DNA from: Buddleja alternifolia
Taxonomy: Eukaryota > Streptophyta > Magnoliopsida > Lamiales > Scrophulariaceae
Direction: 5' to 3'
DNA: 64,000 nucleotides
Assembly (NCBI GenBank): GCA_019426215.1
Contig: CM033394.1
Location: forward strand, 20,604,195-20,668,194
Part shown: one piece after another, positions 32,963 through 43,936 of the stretch
Layout of the letters: every line of letters begins with the position of its first letter
Position numbering within the stretch: the stretch's first letter is position 1
Notes under the pieces: model-generated
Databases searched by the model: none
Told to the model about the DNA's origin: nothing
The model's input: only the letters and a program-made list of their open reading frames with translations
Translations under genes and position numbers: made by a program

Positions 32963-34305
32963 CTTGATCGCTAGCAAAATCTTGTGAAAGAGGATTGGCT
33001 TCAGGCTCTAAAACAAGTTCAGGAGGAGGAAGAGGGGCACTCGCTGGTTCTTCAAGCGCTGGTTCTGCTAGAGCGCTTGTTGATCCCTTAGGAGTTGACC
33101 ATTGTGTGTGCTTACGGGCAAACGACACTTCTGCTTCTTCTTCTGTCTCCGGGACACATCAGTCGCTGGAAGAGGAGAAGGGGTTTTTGGAAGAGGAGAG
33201 AGAAACTTATTTTTTGTCTCCTTCTTCTGCTTCTTGGCTGGCTTGGAAGGCTCATCGACTTTCAACACGATCTTTCTTTTTGGTCGCTTGACCACAACAT
33301 CTTCTGGTTCATCTGATGAGGAAGTCGCTTACTCCTCATCATCACCACGAACTTTGCCTACAGCAAGACCTTCAGCAAGGAGTCACATACGCTCCTCCTT
33401 TGGAACCGCTGCACCACCCACTCGCTTTGGGTTGAGCAACTCTCCATTTATCTTCTTTTTGTAGACTTTAGTCACTGGCATTTTGGATCCTTTGGATGTG
33501 ACATATCCACTAGAGCTAAGAATAAAACAAAGTAAAATCCCATACGGCTTGAGATTCACTAACTTCTGCATCGCTCCCTTAAAGCAATTGAAAACGTGCA
33601 AGGCCTAGTTGACCTTCAGCTTGGTCAAAATGGCGATCATCGTTTTGTACTGAGTTATTGAGACCTTATCAAATGAACCTTTACGACACTCGATCATCTT
33701 TGCACATAAGTTGGCCAGAATGACATATTTGCCTTTCATGTCATTCTTCTTGAAGTTTGATTTGTACGAGGCATCAACGTCATCTCGCCGAACTTGTTCC
33801 CAGACTTTAGTAGCAGCACCCATGGCAACTTCTTCAACTTCACACCCAAAAATGGGTAGTTTCAGTAAATCAGCAAGTAGTTGTGAAGAGAGAACAAACG
33901 GGGTTTAAGCAGAAGGAAAAGAGCAAAAAATAGAGTTGCCATCGTCAGAAATGGAAGCATGCTCAAAGAAGTATTTAACTTCATCCTCATGAATCAAAGA
34001 ATGAGAGGTGAGAAGGGTTCTTAAACCGGATTCTTCATTGAGAGGAAGAATTTCTCTCATTGGGAAGTTTTGATTCTTAAAAAGATACTCCCAGTTAAAT
34101 AAGAAACCAGCATTATAGCCCATGATTCTTTCAGTTTTTGATTTGGAGGTGTTTTCGGCATCAGATTTGGAAGACTTTGGTGGAGCCATTGATGAAAAAG
34201 ATAAGCTTTTTGAGGAGGAAGAAAAAAACCTTTTTGCTTTAGAGAATTATTTTTACAGCTAAGTAAATGTGAGAGTGATAAAGTTTTTCTGTAAAAATTT
34301 GAAGA

Positions 34306-34315
34306 GTTTAAATAG
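34306..34315 (-). promoter_or_regulatory. Candidate TATA box of accessory gene
   Basis: Minus strand CTATTTAAAC lies about 117 bp before ATG 34189, followed by a pyrimidine-rich leader (TTCTTCCTCCTC). This is the layout of a plant promoter and 5' UTR. It is inside the element, not in an LTR. Confidence 0.4.
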
Positions 34316-34513
34316 ATGGCAAAAAGTAACTCCTTAATTGCTTTGATAAATGCCACGTGTGAATGCAGTTAATCAAAAATCAAAAACATTGAATCTGAGC
34401 CGTTTAATCATAAAAATGGATGTAAAGGGTGCGATAAATTAGGATAACTGCTGTAAAAGATAAAATTTGGAGTCCGCAGTTACTTTTCAAAAATGTTTGA
34501 GATTTTTTAAAAT

Positions 34514-34829
34514 AGGGATAATGGCAGACACCCCCCCTCACATATGGGGGTCATTGCACTTCACCCCCTCACATATTGAAATGTGCACTTTACCCCCTCA
34601 CTTATCATAAAATGTGCACTTACCCCCTTCGGGCAGAAAAAATACAAAGGAATTTTTCGTAAGTTGCTATCCAGATTTGAATTTTCCTTTGTATTTTTTT
34701 GCCCCAAACTGCCCCAAGGGGGTAAGTGCACATTTTATGATAAGTGAGGGGGTAAAGTGCACATTTCAATAAGTGAGGGAGTGAAGTGCAATGACCCCCA
34801 TATGTGAGGGGGTGTTTGCAATTATCCCT
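34514..34829. mobile_element. Near-perfect palindromic foldback element (316 bp)
   Basis: The left arm (agggataatggcagacaccc, then repeats of 'cccctcacat' and 'gtgcactt') is mirrored by the right arm ending 'gtttgcaattatccct', with a short central spacer around 34640-34695. Flanks ttaaaat and tgaaaat may be a worn target duplication. A transcript would fold into one long hairpin. No coding capacity. Confidence 0.78.
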
Positions 34830-35351
34830 TGAAAATATTCAGCGTAAATTGCACGCGCCAGTTGGTACACTGACACGTACCCAGGAAAGTACAGTTTCTG
34901 AACTGCCTATTTTGAGATAGGTATCATTAACAGTCAGTTTGATTTGATTGGAGCACTTGGGCAGTTGTCAAATCTTATCTTTTGTACTTATCCACACGCT
35001 ACCTTTAGCGATGAAAACAATGCATGATTTTTAGAAAAAGTTACTTAGCGTTAAAGTGGGAATATTCTTAACGCTGAAGTCTTATTTAAATTAACATTTA
35101 ATCGGTGTTGAGAAATAATACTTTTATTTTATTAGCGATCAATTTGTCATGCATAAAGGTAAACGCTAATGATCAATGCATAAAAATTTTCAAGGTCATT
35201 TTTTATCATTGTCGCTTACTAATTGGAATAAATACAATTTTAAAGTTCCCCCTAAAATTATAACTCATTTCAATTTTGAAATCGCTTTAGACATTATAAT
35301 AAAGTGGATTCCCCCTAAATTATATGCCTATAAAAGTATGATGCTTCATAA

Positions 35352-38300
35352 TTAAGCGTTTAAATCAATCATACCTAATTCACTTCTCAAAGTGAGAAAA
35401 CTTTGTTCGTTGAACGCTTTGGTGAAGATATATGCCACTTGTTTATCAGTTCCAATGAAATGCATGGAGATATCTTTCTTTTGACCATGGTCATGCAAGA
35501 AATGGTAGCGAATGTCAATGTGTTTAGTTCTAGAATGAAGGGCTGGGTTTTAAGTCATAGCTAAAGCACTTTGGTTATCACAATGGATTGGGGTAGGACC
35601 TAAGAAGATTCCATAATCTCTAAGTTGTTGACTCATCCAAAGGATTTGTGCACAACAGTTTCCAGCGGCTACATACTCGGTTTCAGCGGTAGACGTCGCT
35701 ATGGACTGTTGTTTCTTACTATGCCACTAAACTAATCTATCACCTAGAAATTGACATGTACCACTAGTACTTTTTTTATCTATTTTGCATCCTGCAAAAT
35801 CTGTGTATGAATAACCAATTAGTTCAAAAGTAGAGTTCCTTGGATACCACAAGCCCACATTTTCTGTGCCATTTAGGTATTTAAGGATTCTCTTGGCATC
35901 AATTAAGTGTGACTCTTTAGAATCAGCTTGAAAGCGTGCACACATGCATACCGAAAACATAATATCAGGGCTACTAGTGGTACGATAAAGAACTGATCCA
36001 ATGATACCTCTATAGTTAGTGATATTAGTTTTCTTGCCACTTTCATCTTTATCTAACTTAAGCGTTTGACTCATTGAAATTTTTGAAGATGATGCATTTT
36101 CCATACCAAATTTCTCAATTATATCTCTTGTATATTTAGCTTGGTTTTAAAATATGCCATTAGGGAGTTGCTTAACTTGGAATCCTAAGAAGAAAGTTAG
36201 TTCACCCATCATGCTCATTTCAAATTGATCTTGCATCATTTTCGAAAATTTCTCACACAATGGCTTATTAGTATATTCGAAAATAATATCATCAACATAA
36301 GTTTGGACTAAGAGAATATCTTCATTATGGGTAATTTTAAATAATGTTGTGTCAACGCTGCCTATTGAAAAGCCTTTATCTATAAGGAAGATAGAGAGAG
36401 TGTCATGCCATGCTCTTGGTGCTTGTTTAGGGCCATAGAGTGCCTTATCCAATTTGTAGACCATACTTTTGCCATGGTTGTTGATGAATACTGGGGGTTG
36501 CTCCACATATACTTCTTCTTGGAGTTTACCATTCAGGAAATAACTCTTCACATTCATTTGATACACTGTGAACTTGGTGAATGAGGCAGACGTTAGGAAC
36601 ATCCGAATCGCTTCAAGACAGGTTACTGAGGCATAAGTTTCATCAAAGTCAATACCTTCTTCTTGACAATAACCCTGAGCGACTAATCTGACTTTGTTGC
36701 TTAGGACAATACCATTGTCGTCCATTTTTTTCCTGAAAACCCATCTAGTCCCAATAACTCTCTGGTGAGTTGGTCTAGGAACTAGCGTCCAAACCTTACT
36801 ACGCTTAAATTGGTTAAGTTCCTCTTGCATCGCTTCTACCCAACTTGAATCACTAAGCGCTTCATCCACTTTCTTTGGTTCCATTTTAGATAGGAAACTT
36901 GTGAATATGGACTCATTAAGTGTAGCGGCCCTAGTCCTTACAGGTGCTCCAATGTCTCTAATTACTAGTTCTGGTTGATGTTCTCTAAGCCATTTTCGAT
37001 CTGGTTGGAACGGGTTGAGATTTTTTTATCATCAATCGCTTGACCCTCATTTATCTCTTACGTAGTCGCTTCATCATTCACAGTTCCATTTTGCTCTTGA
37101 TGGTTGTTCTCTTCATGATCATCAGTGTTTCTTGCAATATCATCATTGATAACCTCAAGAGTAACCTTAGGATTGGGCACAAAGATCTCATCATCCTCAT
37201 TATCATCACTATCATCACCAAGATTGATTTATGATGCTTGTTGGGAAAGATCTTCAACTCCTACATCATCAATATTGACCTTACTCGGTTCTTGGTTAGC
37301 ATCACCAAACACAGCATGAATGGATTCCTCAACCTTCGATTTAATCTTATTTAGGATGCGAAAACTCTTTCCATTTTTGGCATAGCCTAGAAAGATTCCG
37401 TCATCCGCTTTAGGATCAAATGTCTTTAGGTTATGAGATCCATTGTTATGAATGAAACATTTTGAACCAAATACATGAAAATAAGAAATGTTAGGCTTAC
37501 GTCCCTTCCATAACTCATATGGAGTCTTTTTCATGTTGCTTGTTCATAATACACCGGTTCTGAGTGTAGCAAGCGGTATTGATTGCTTCAGCCCAAAACC
37601 TTTGAGGCATATTAGACTCAGCTAACATTGTTCTAGTAGCTTCTTTAAGCGTTCTATTCCGTTGCTCGGAAACTCCATTCTGTTGAGGTATTCTAGGTGC
37701 AGAATACTCTCGTACTATTCCAAAATCTGTACAAAACTTCTCAACAATATGGTTAGTAAATTCAGTTCCTCTACCGCTTATAATTCTTGTCACCTTTAGA
37801 TCCTTTGAGGTTTGTAATTGACAAATTAGCGTTGTGAGCTTGACACTAGTTTCATCTTTGGACGCTAAAAATTCTACCCATGTATAGCGAGAGAAATCAT
37901 CAACTATCACTAGTGAATACTTTTTACCACTAACACTCATGATTTGAATAGGACCAAACAAATCCAAATGCAATAGTTTAAGCATTGTAGAAGTAGATAG
38001 ATGTGGTTCTTCTTAAAAGATGATTTAATTTGTTTACCCATTTAACATGCATCACATAAGCAATTTTTCTGAAAGGAACCCTTAGGTAATCCCTCTACAA
38101 GATTTAGCGATATTAAATTAGAGACTGCCTTAAAGTTGAGGTGGTTCATTTTTCTATGCCATAACCAACCCACTTCATTTTGACTCTTAATAACAAAGCA
38201 CATAGGGTTGTTATCAATTGTTGAACCCCAATCTACCAAATAAACATTATGTGTTCTTTTTCCTTTCAATTTAGTAGATCCAATCATAGCGTCGTTAATA

Positions 38301-38354
38301 TAGCAAAAGTCTTTACCACAAAATTGACTAATGCTCAATAAATTATGCTTAAGA
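35352..38354 (-). pseudogene. pol: Sire-C pol, main part (pre-integrase to RNase H)
   Basis: It continues from the protease after the Copia-5 insertion. Frame 38497-38042 includes the HHCC finger (LWHRKMNHLNF ... NCLCDAC, then a stop). Frame 37985-37515 is the integrase core, with first Asp in HLDLFGP; the second-Asp motif reads ISGRGTEF where RSDRGTEF is expected. Frame 37534-37229 follows after a frameshift. RT is 36884-36147 with YVDDIIF near 36299-36285. RNase H is 36104-35727 and continues, with stops (one at about 35550), to the natural end at 35352. Many lesions; inactive. Confidence 0.84.
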
Positions 38355-39662
38355 CCTCCTGTTAGTGTGTATGCGCTCAAATGCCATACTGAGGTAGTTT
38401 TATAGGGCATTGATTTGTAACTAAACAATATCTTTTCGTAATATAAGGCATTATCTTGTTGTTTTTTTATAGGCATTTGTAAGGTGTTAATAAACAACGT
38501 AAAGTCTTTGATAATAAGACAAACCTTCTACTTCCTATGGGTTAGGAAGAATGGCACTAGAAGAGTTTGATCCTTATTATCTAAAACTAGTTCGCAAGTC
38601 GAAGAAAGTATTGACTGGACATCAATACTGGATAAAGACTTCTATGATATACGTTTTGACGTAGAAAGTGTCAGTCAATCACTATGGGAATGGTAGTGGG
38701 AAATTTTGTCATAGACTTCTCAGTTAGACTGATATGTTTGAACACAACTCGCATCAGTTTTGTCACATGAGTTTTCACTCACTGACAGTCAATGATGAAA
38801 CTGATAAGTTGTGATAGGTACACGTGAACCTAAGACCTGAGGAATCAAGTTAAAGATGTACTAGTGACATCAAGTCTGTCATTAGAGTAGTTAGATCCAA
38901 TTTACCCGTTGGTGGGATCGACCTCAAAGTGCGGCTTGATGGGCAAGTAGCAGTCTTAACTGATTAGCAAAATGGGATTTATTCTCTCATAAGTGGATAA
39001 GCTAAATATCCTATGGAGTCATGAATGAGTGAGGTCAAAAGACTTTGGCCAAAGCATAAAGAGATACTCATGTTAGACATGAAGATATACTCATTGACCT
39101 CGATTCATTATGAGCTATGCATATGATCAAGTTCTGTGAGTTTGACTAAACCAAGACTCTCACTTGACTGGGATATATGAATAAAAGGTTTATACTTGTA
39201 CGGTATTCACAGCGTAAAATGTTTGGAATGATCCTATTCATTCGTTCTCAAATGGGATACGATGTGAGCCACGTGACTGGCTAGGTGTTACTCACATCCT
39301 TTTAGTTTCCTCCCAATAGCCTTTTGAGACGAACTTAAAGAGTCGCGCTTAAATGAATGGCAAAAGGAAAAATCATGGAATTGACTTGGGAGAATTTTCG
39401 GTATTGAATATCAAAATTAATTAATTAATTAATCATTGGATGATCTTGTTAATTAATTAAGTTGACATGTTAATTAATTTTTTGGAGAAAATTAATTATA
39501 AAGTTAACATGGATTTAATTAATTATTTGATCAATTTATTTATTGGATAAATAATATTAATTAATTAAACAATTAAAAATTGACTAAGCCTAGGACTTAG
39601 AAAAGCCCAAAGTGGGCATCCTCACATCTTAATTTATTAGGTTATTTGTTTTTCTAAAGTAG

Positions 39663-39670
39663 TATAAATA
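39663..39670 (+). promoter_or_regulatory. TATA box of Copia-5 5' LTR
   Basis: TATAAATA in 'agtataaatatactac', repeated in the 3' LTR near 50692. Confidence 0.65.
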
Positions 39671-39730
39671 TACTACTTAGTGAAAAATTAAAGTAAGCCT
39701 CCAATATTACTTTCTCTCCAAGTCAAACTC

Positions 39731-39734
<4 letters not shown>

Positions 39735-39770
<36 letters not shown>
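39735..39770. repeat. CT microsatellite in Copia-5 5' LTR
   Basis: About 18 CT units; the 3' LTR has a shorter, interrupted version near 50763-50783. Confidence 0.9.
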
Positions 39771-39771
<1 letters not shown>

Positions 39772-40001
39772 GCCGTCTCTGAGGAAGAAGAAAGAGGGGC
39801 TTTTTCTCTTTGATTCCGGCATGGTGATTTAGAGACGGCGACAAATTTGCTGTCCAAGAAAGGATCGCGAAAGTTGGTTCAGAATTCAACATACGAGAAG
39901 AAAGGTACATGAATTCTAAACTCAATTTGAATATGCAAAATCGAGATGAACCACTCAGGATTTTATTTTTTCTGCTGCGTTTTATTGCTATAAACCCAAC
40001 A

Positions 40002-43000
40002 GTTGTATCAGAGCCAATTTCGAATTTTAGTATTTAATTGAATACATGAATTATGTGTTCTTCGTATTTTTGAAGCATGATAATTGAATATGTTTTTAAT
40101 GATTTTAAACCATGATTTTTCTGCGTTTATTCATGAATATTATAGTATGATGATATGTGAATTGAAAAATCAAACTTTTTGTGAGAATCGAGGGTGAAAA
40201 ACCCCGCGACGTGCGCGACACGCACGAGGTACGCAATCTCCAGCGCGCAGATAGCGCACGAGGCAGTGCCACTGTGTCATGCGCTGGGAGCACGGCGTGA
40301 GCCTTGGGGGACCGGGTCCATGCCCAGGGTCCTAACGGGTAGGATCAAAAATTTGGGGGTCCAATTTTTTAATAAATAGATTTTGGACTATTTTAATTAT
40401 CCGGGTGGGTAAAAAAGATGATGACCCGCATTTAATTTAATGAGCCAAATTGTTTTAATTAAAATTTTGGACATTCAATAAATTAGTTTTGGGCCTAATT
40501 AATTGAATTTAAATATATCAATGGTTGGTAATCTATGTTTGATGAAATCGAGCCGAAAATTGTTTTTTATTGAATATTAATTATTTAAGTAAAATAATTA
40601 ATTAATTATTCTTGGAGGAATTTTTAATTAATTTATTTATTGAAATAATAAATTCTCACTAGATGGTTTATTGTCATAAATGTCAATAAAATTTGGAATT
40701 TTATTAAAGAAATTAATTAGTTGGACTAATTAATTATTAACTTAATCACCAACATAGTTGCTTTATTTATCGCGAGCATGTATTATATGATGGTGACATT
40801 TATTCATGGCCTTAGGTTGTTTTCTTTTGAATGTATTTCTTTTTATGGGTTGTAAGGGCTGGATTTAAGCCCATTATTTTATTTATAGAATTATGTATAG
40901 GTTGTTGAAATAATCTCATGTAATAGATAGAAATAGAATAGGCCTTAAAGAAGAAATCAATCCAAAAGAAGAGGAGCTTGGAGCCCAAGAAGAATAGCTA
41001 GGCTTATTTTTCGTTTTTGATGGCCCATTGACTTGGCCCTCTAGAAAAAGCCCATGGATAAATGTATTGGTTTTAATTGCTTTCGATGCATGTTCATTAG
41101 TTGTATGAAGCATGTGTGTAGTTAATATGCGCTATATAAATATGATAATGTGCAAAGTGAGACTTAGATAAAAGTTTAGAACACGAATTCTCCCAAACAA
41201 AAATTATACTAAGTTAATAAGAGGCGCTAGGCGTCCTTTCCCTCCACTAAACTCAATAGAATTAAGATTTAAATCAGGTATATGACATCTTCCCAATAAG
41301 TGGGGGTCATGAAAGAATTAGGTGCCCGGCGCGCCATTTGAAGGGCATAGTAGCCGACTCTTTAAACAGTCTTATATTGTATCTTATCAAGTTATTTAAT
41401 AAAAGGCATATTCTTCTTTATCTTATCATTCTATACAATTAGATAAAGTCCCCTAGATCACTCTTAAGCTTTGAGATGTGTTTGGTATCATGGATGCCAA
41501 TCATGGAATACGTCTTTAAGGTTGTTGTCTTAAAGATGTTCCAAGTTATAGAATCATTGAGATAGGGATATCAATGACTTGTAAAGACTTGCACGTACAA
41601 TGCACACTCATGGAGAGTGTATCCGATTCCTTGGATACCGATACGGTGTACATCAATGCATGTACGTGGGTTCTCGTTGGGATCGAGTAAACTGAACAAC
41701 CCCGCCGAGATTCCATATTGGAGTCAATGTCGAATTTGGAATCTCCTTGGTTACGTAGGCGTAAGATTGGTCCTCATGAATTGAGGCACCATTGGTCGTC
41801 TCGTGGATTGCCCACTGTGTTTAGATTTGTCACACGATTCCAGGTGAGTCACAAAGTGGGGCATATTGGGTCCAGTTTGGTTATGTACGGAGGCACGTGA
41901 GTGACAAGAGAGAATCCGCCACTGATCATTAGCATCGGTGCATATCCTATGTACTTCACAGTGTATTGACTATGGGAACCTCCGGCCGGAGTCGTATCAA
42001 TAAGGAGGCGCAGTGTTTCCTTGCTTGATTGATAAATTGGTCAATATCACTTAGATCTATATACATAGGATCAAGTTACTGGGATTTCGACTGACATCCA
42101 AGTCCTAGATTCGATCGGGATATTTGATGGAAGGATTTTACTTATGCGAAAATCGTAATGCGGAAAGGTCACCTAATAATTGTTCATGGCTAGGTCTTCT
42201 TGGCGTGTGGCTAGTACTAACCTTGATTTGTAGGAGCCATGAATTAATCGGTAATCAATTCTTGGTCGGATTAAAATGCTTGGAGTAATTAAATCTAGCA
42301 ATGAAAATTGCAAAGGTACAACGGGGTTGTGTTCCTACTACTAGTACATGAACGAACCTACAGTGGGGTTACACACTTACTCAAGAAAGTTCAATTGCTA
42401 TGTGAATATTAATCCGGTATAGGATTAAAGTGAAATCGATTAATGAGATTAATTGATTAAGTGGAAGACATTTTAATTAGTAGGCTTGGAAAAACAATTG
42501 TTCTATTAATTAATCTTGGAGATTAATCATTAATGGAAATTATTATTATCCGGGAATTTATTTAAGCTACTAATTGTACTATTAATTAATCATGAGGATT
42601 ATTTAATTAACAAGTCTTGGAAGACTTGGGATCCATTTTCGTTAAGTTGGATTTAATTAAATGAAGTCACAAGATTCAAATTCAAAGCTAGTCAAAGTTG
42701 ATAGTGATGTTTTTAGAAAGAAGAAGAAAATGGAAACTACTTTTCTTACACATGGGGTGGTGGATGGGAGTTGCCAAAATGAGGAGAAGCGTCTTCTCCT
42801 CTCTCTAACCTTATGTGGCCAAAATTTTAGGCCATTATAAGAGGGTCTCTTGCTCCTCTTTCATTCTTGATGAAAAATTAAAGGAAAGAAAGCTTTGAGT
42901 TTAGTACTTCCTCTCTAGAGTTTTTTTCTAGCTTCTCTTGTGCTTCTTGAAGACTTTCTTCCATAGAAATTCTTCTTGAAGATTAGTTATAGAAGATTAT

Positions 43001-43936
43001 CTTCCATAGATATTTCTTCTAGGAATTCTTCTTGTCTTCCACCTTTCACTACATAGACTACATTTCCTTAAAGCATATATCTAGTAAATCTTTTGCTTAA
43101 GGTATGAACTTGCTTGAGGTGTGTCCTTGTAGAGGCTTCTTTCTTTAGGAGCTTTTAGTAGTTTGATTTGAATCCCTCCATGTTAAGGTGAGGTTCAAAA
43201 ATGAGAGCCAAAGTTTTTGTTGTGATTTTCCTTGTATTGTGATTATACACCCTCACTTTAATAAAACCCCAAATCTTGTAATCGGTTTAAAATTCCTTTA
43301 CTCATATTTTAGTTTTTATTGTGCATTACTTCGACCCCCTAGCTTGGGATGCTATTATATATGTGTTTTAGATACTTTATTTCTTCCGTTGCGCCGGCAT
43401 CTCTTGTGGGGGCATACCGATCCTAACAGATCATATATCAAGATTTAATTCTAAAATTTTATTAAGTACATTAGATGCCTAAATCGAGATATATTTCACC
43501 CCAAATATCATTAAAGGGTTGCAAGGTGAAATTCAAATGTTAGATTATGAGGAGTAAGTGAGAATAGACTTAGATAGTCCACAAAACCTATAAATCGTTA
43601 AAGGGTTGCGGTTTTGGTGGATTATGGGAAAAAGAAGATTGGACCGTCTATTAGATAGATTGATGTTGGACATCACTTTAGTTAAGTAATGGACCAAATA
43701 TCGTTAAAGGGTTCTCATCGATTACATTAATTAAAGAACTCAATCTCCACTACGAAGCAATAGACAACGATCACTTCCGTTTTTCACAGTGGGAGTGTGA
43801 ATCTCAAAAAATGTAGTGGAGCCAAGTTATAAGTCAAAGTCCTTGATTTCAAACTTGGTTTTAGTTTAAGTTACATATATCTAATATAATCTGGTTTATT
43901 TTCTGCAGTTATTTGTTTTATCTCTCTCAATTCAAA
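40002..43936 (+). other. Copia-5 leader with primer site, interrupted by X1
   Basis: GTTGTATCAGAGCCAATTT (40002 onward) is the primer site with one change. A GC-rich patch lies at 40197-40345. X1 occupies 41310-43428. Before gag, three spaced copies of a 'ccaaatatcgttaaagggtt' motif occur (43500-43524, 43584-43611, 43693-43712), then 'cactacgaagc' and 'cagtgggagtgtg' blocks shared with Copia-1, -2 and -6. No gene. Confidence 0.75.
41310..43428 (+). mobile_element. X1: probable solo LTR of an unidentified family
   Basis: A 2.1-kb non-coding block in the leader, TG...CTAACA, with ggtca before and gatca after (one mismatch). It is homologous over most of its length to X2 in Copia-6, which sits at a different place in that leader, so both are independent insertions. 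A TATA-like stretch lies near 42835. No primer site or coding domain is seen, hence solo LTR. Confidence 0.68.

Larger units (their letters stand above)
29833..34189 (-). pseudogene. Sire-C accessory gene with two introns, decayed
   Basis: From ATG 34189 the minus strand encodes a long protein, broken but traceable to a stop at 29835-29833. Stops lie at 33905, 33605, 33383, 33329, 32139, 30768, about 30612 and 30019; frameshifts lie near 33100, in a T-run near 32390, near 31390 and at an 8-bp duplication 30973-30988. Between exons are introns 32962-32882 and 32695-32617. The N-terminal part has a helical domain, followed by a Lys-rich nuclear-signal-like stretch (KRPKRKIVLK, KKQKKETKNK) and Pro/acidic linkers. 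The middle has its longest open piece (32069-31383) and the C-terminus is basic (MSKKRQRR). In position it matches the extra or 'envelope-like' frame of some Sireviruses. The N-terminus vaguely recalls the plant 'putative transposon protein' domain. I see no clear membrane segment or signal peptide. Function unknown. Confidence 0.7.
34190..35351 (-). other. Sire-C spacer between pol and accessory gene
   Basis: About 1.16 kb without a gene. It contains a 316-bp palindromic insertion (34514-34829) and a TATA-like box (34306-34315) upstream of the accessory ATG. Otherwise AT-rich with nothing recognised. Confidence 0.6.
38360..40001 (+). repeat. Copia-5 5' LTR
   Basis: TGTTAGTGTGTATGCG to AACCCAACA, 1642 bp. 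TATA box at 39663-39670; a 36-base CT run at 39735-39770 lies just downstream. The block near 38868-38990 matches the conserved LTR module seen in Copia-4 and Copia-6. Confidence 0.9.

Noticed and set aside
30019..34189. Accessory gene considered as an ordinary host gene outside the element
   Set aside because: It lies between pol and the 3' LTR of an element whose two ends share the agtat duplication, so it belongs to the inserted unit unless it entered later.
39735..39770. CT microsatellite as a regulatory GAGA-type site
   Set aside because: Its length differs greatly between the two LTRs, as expected of an unselected microsatellite; function cannot be supported.
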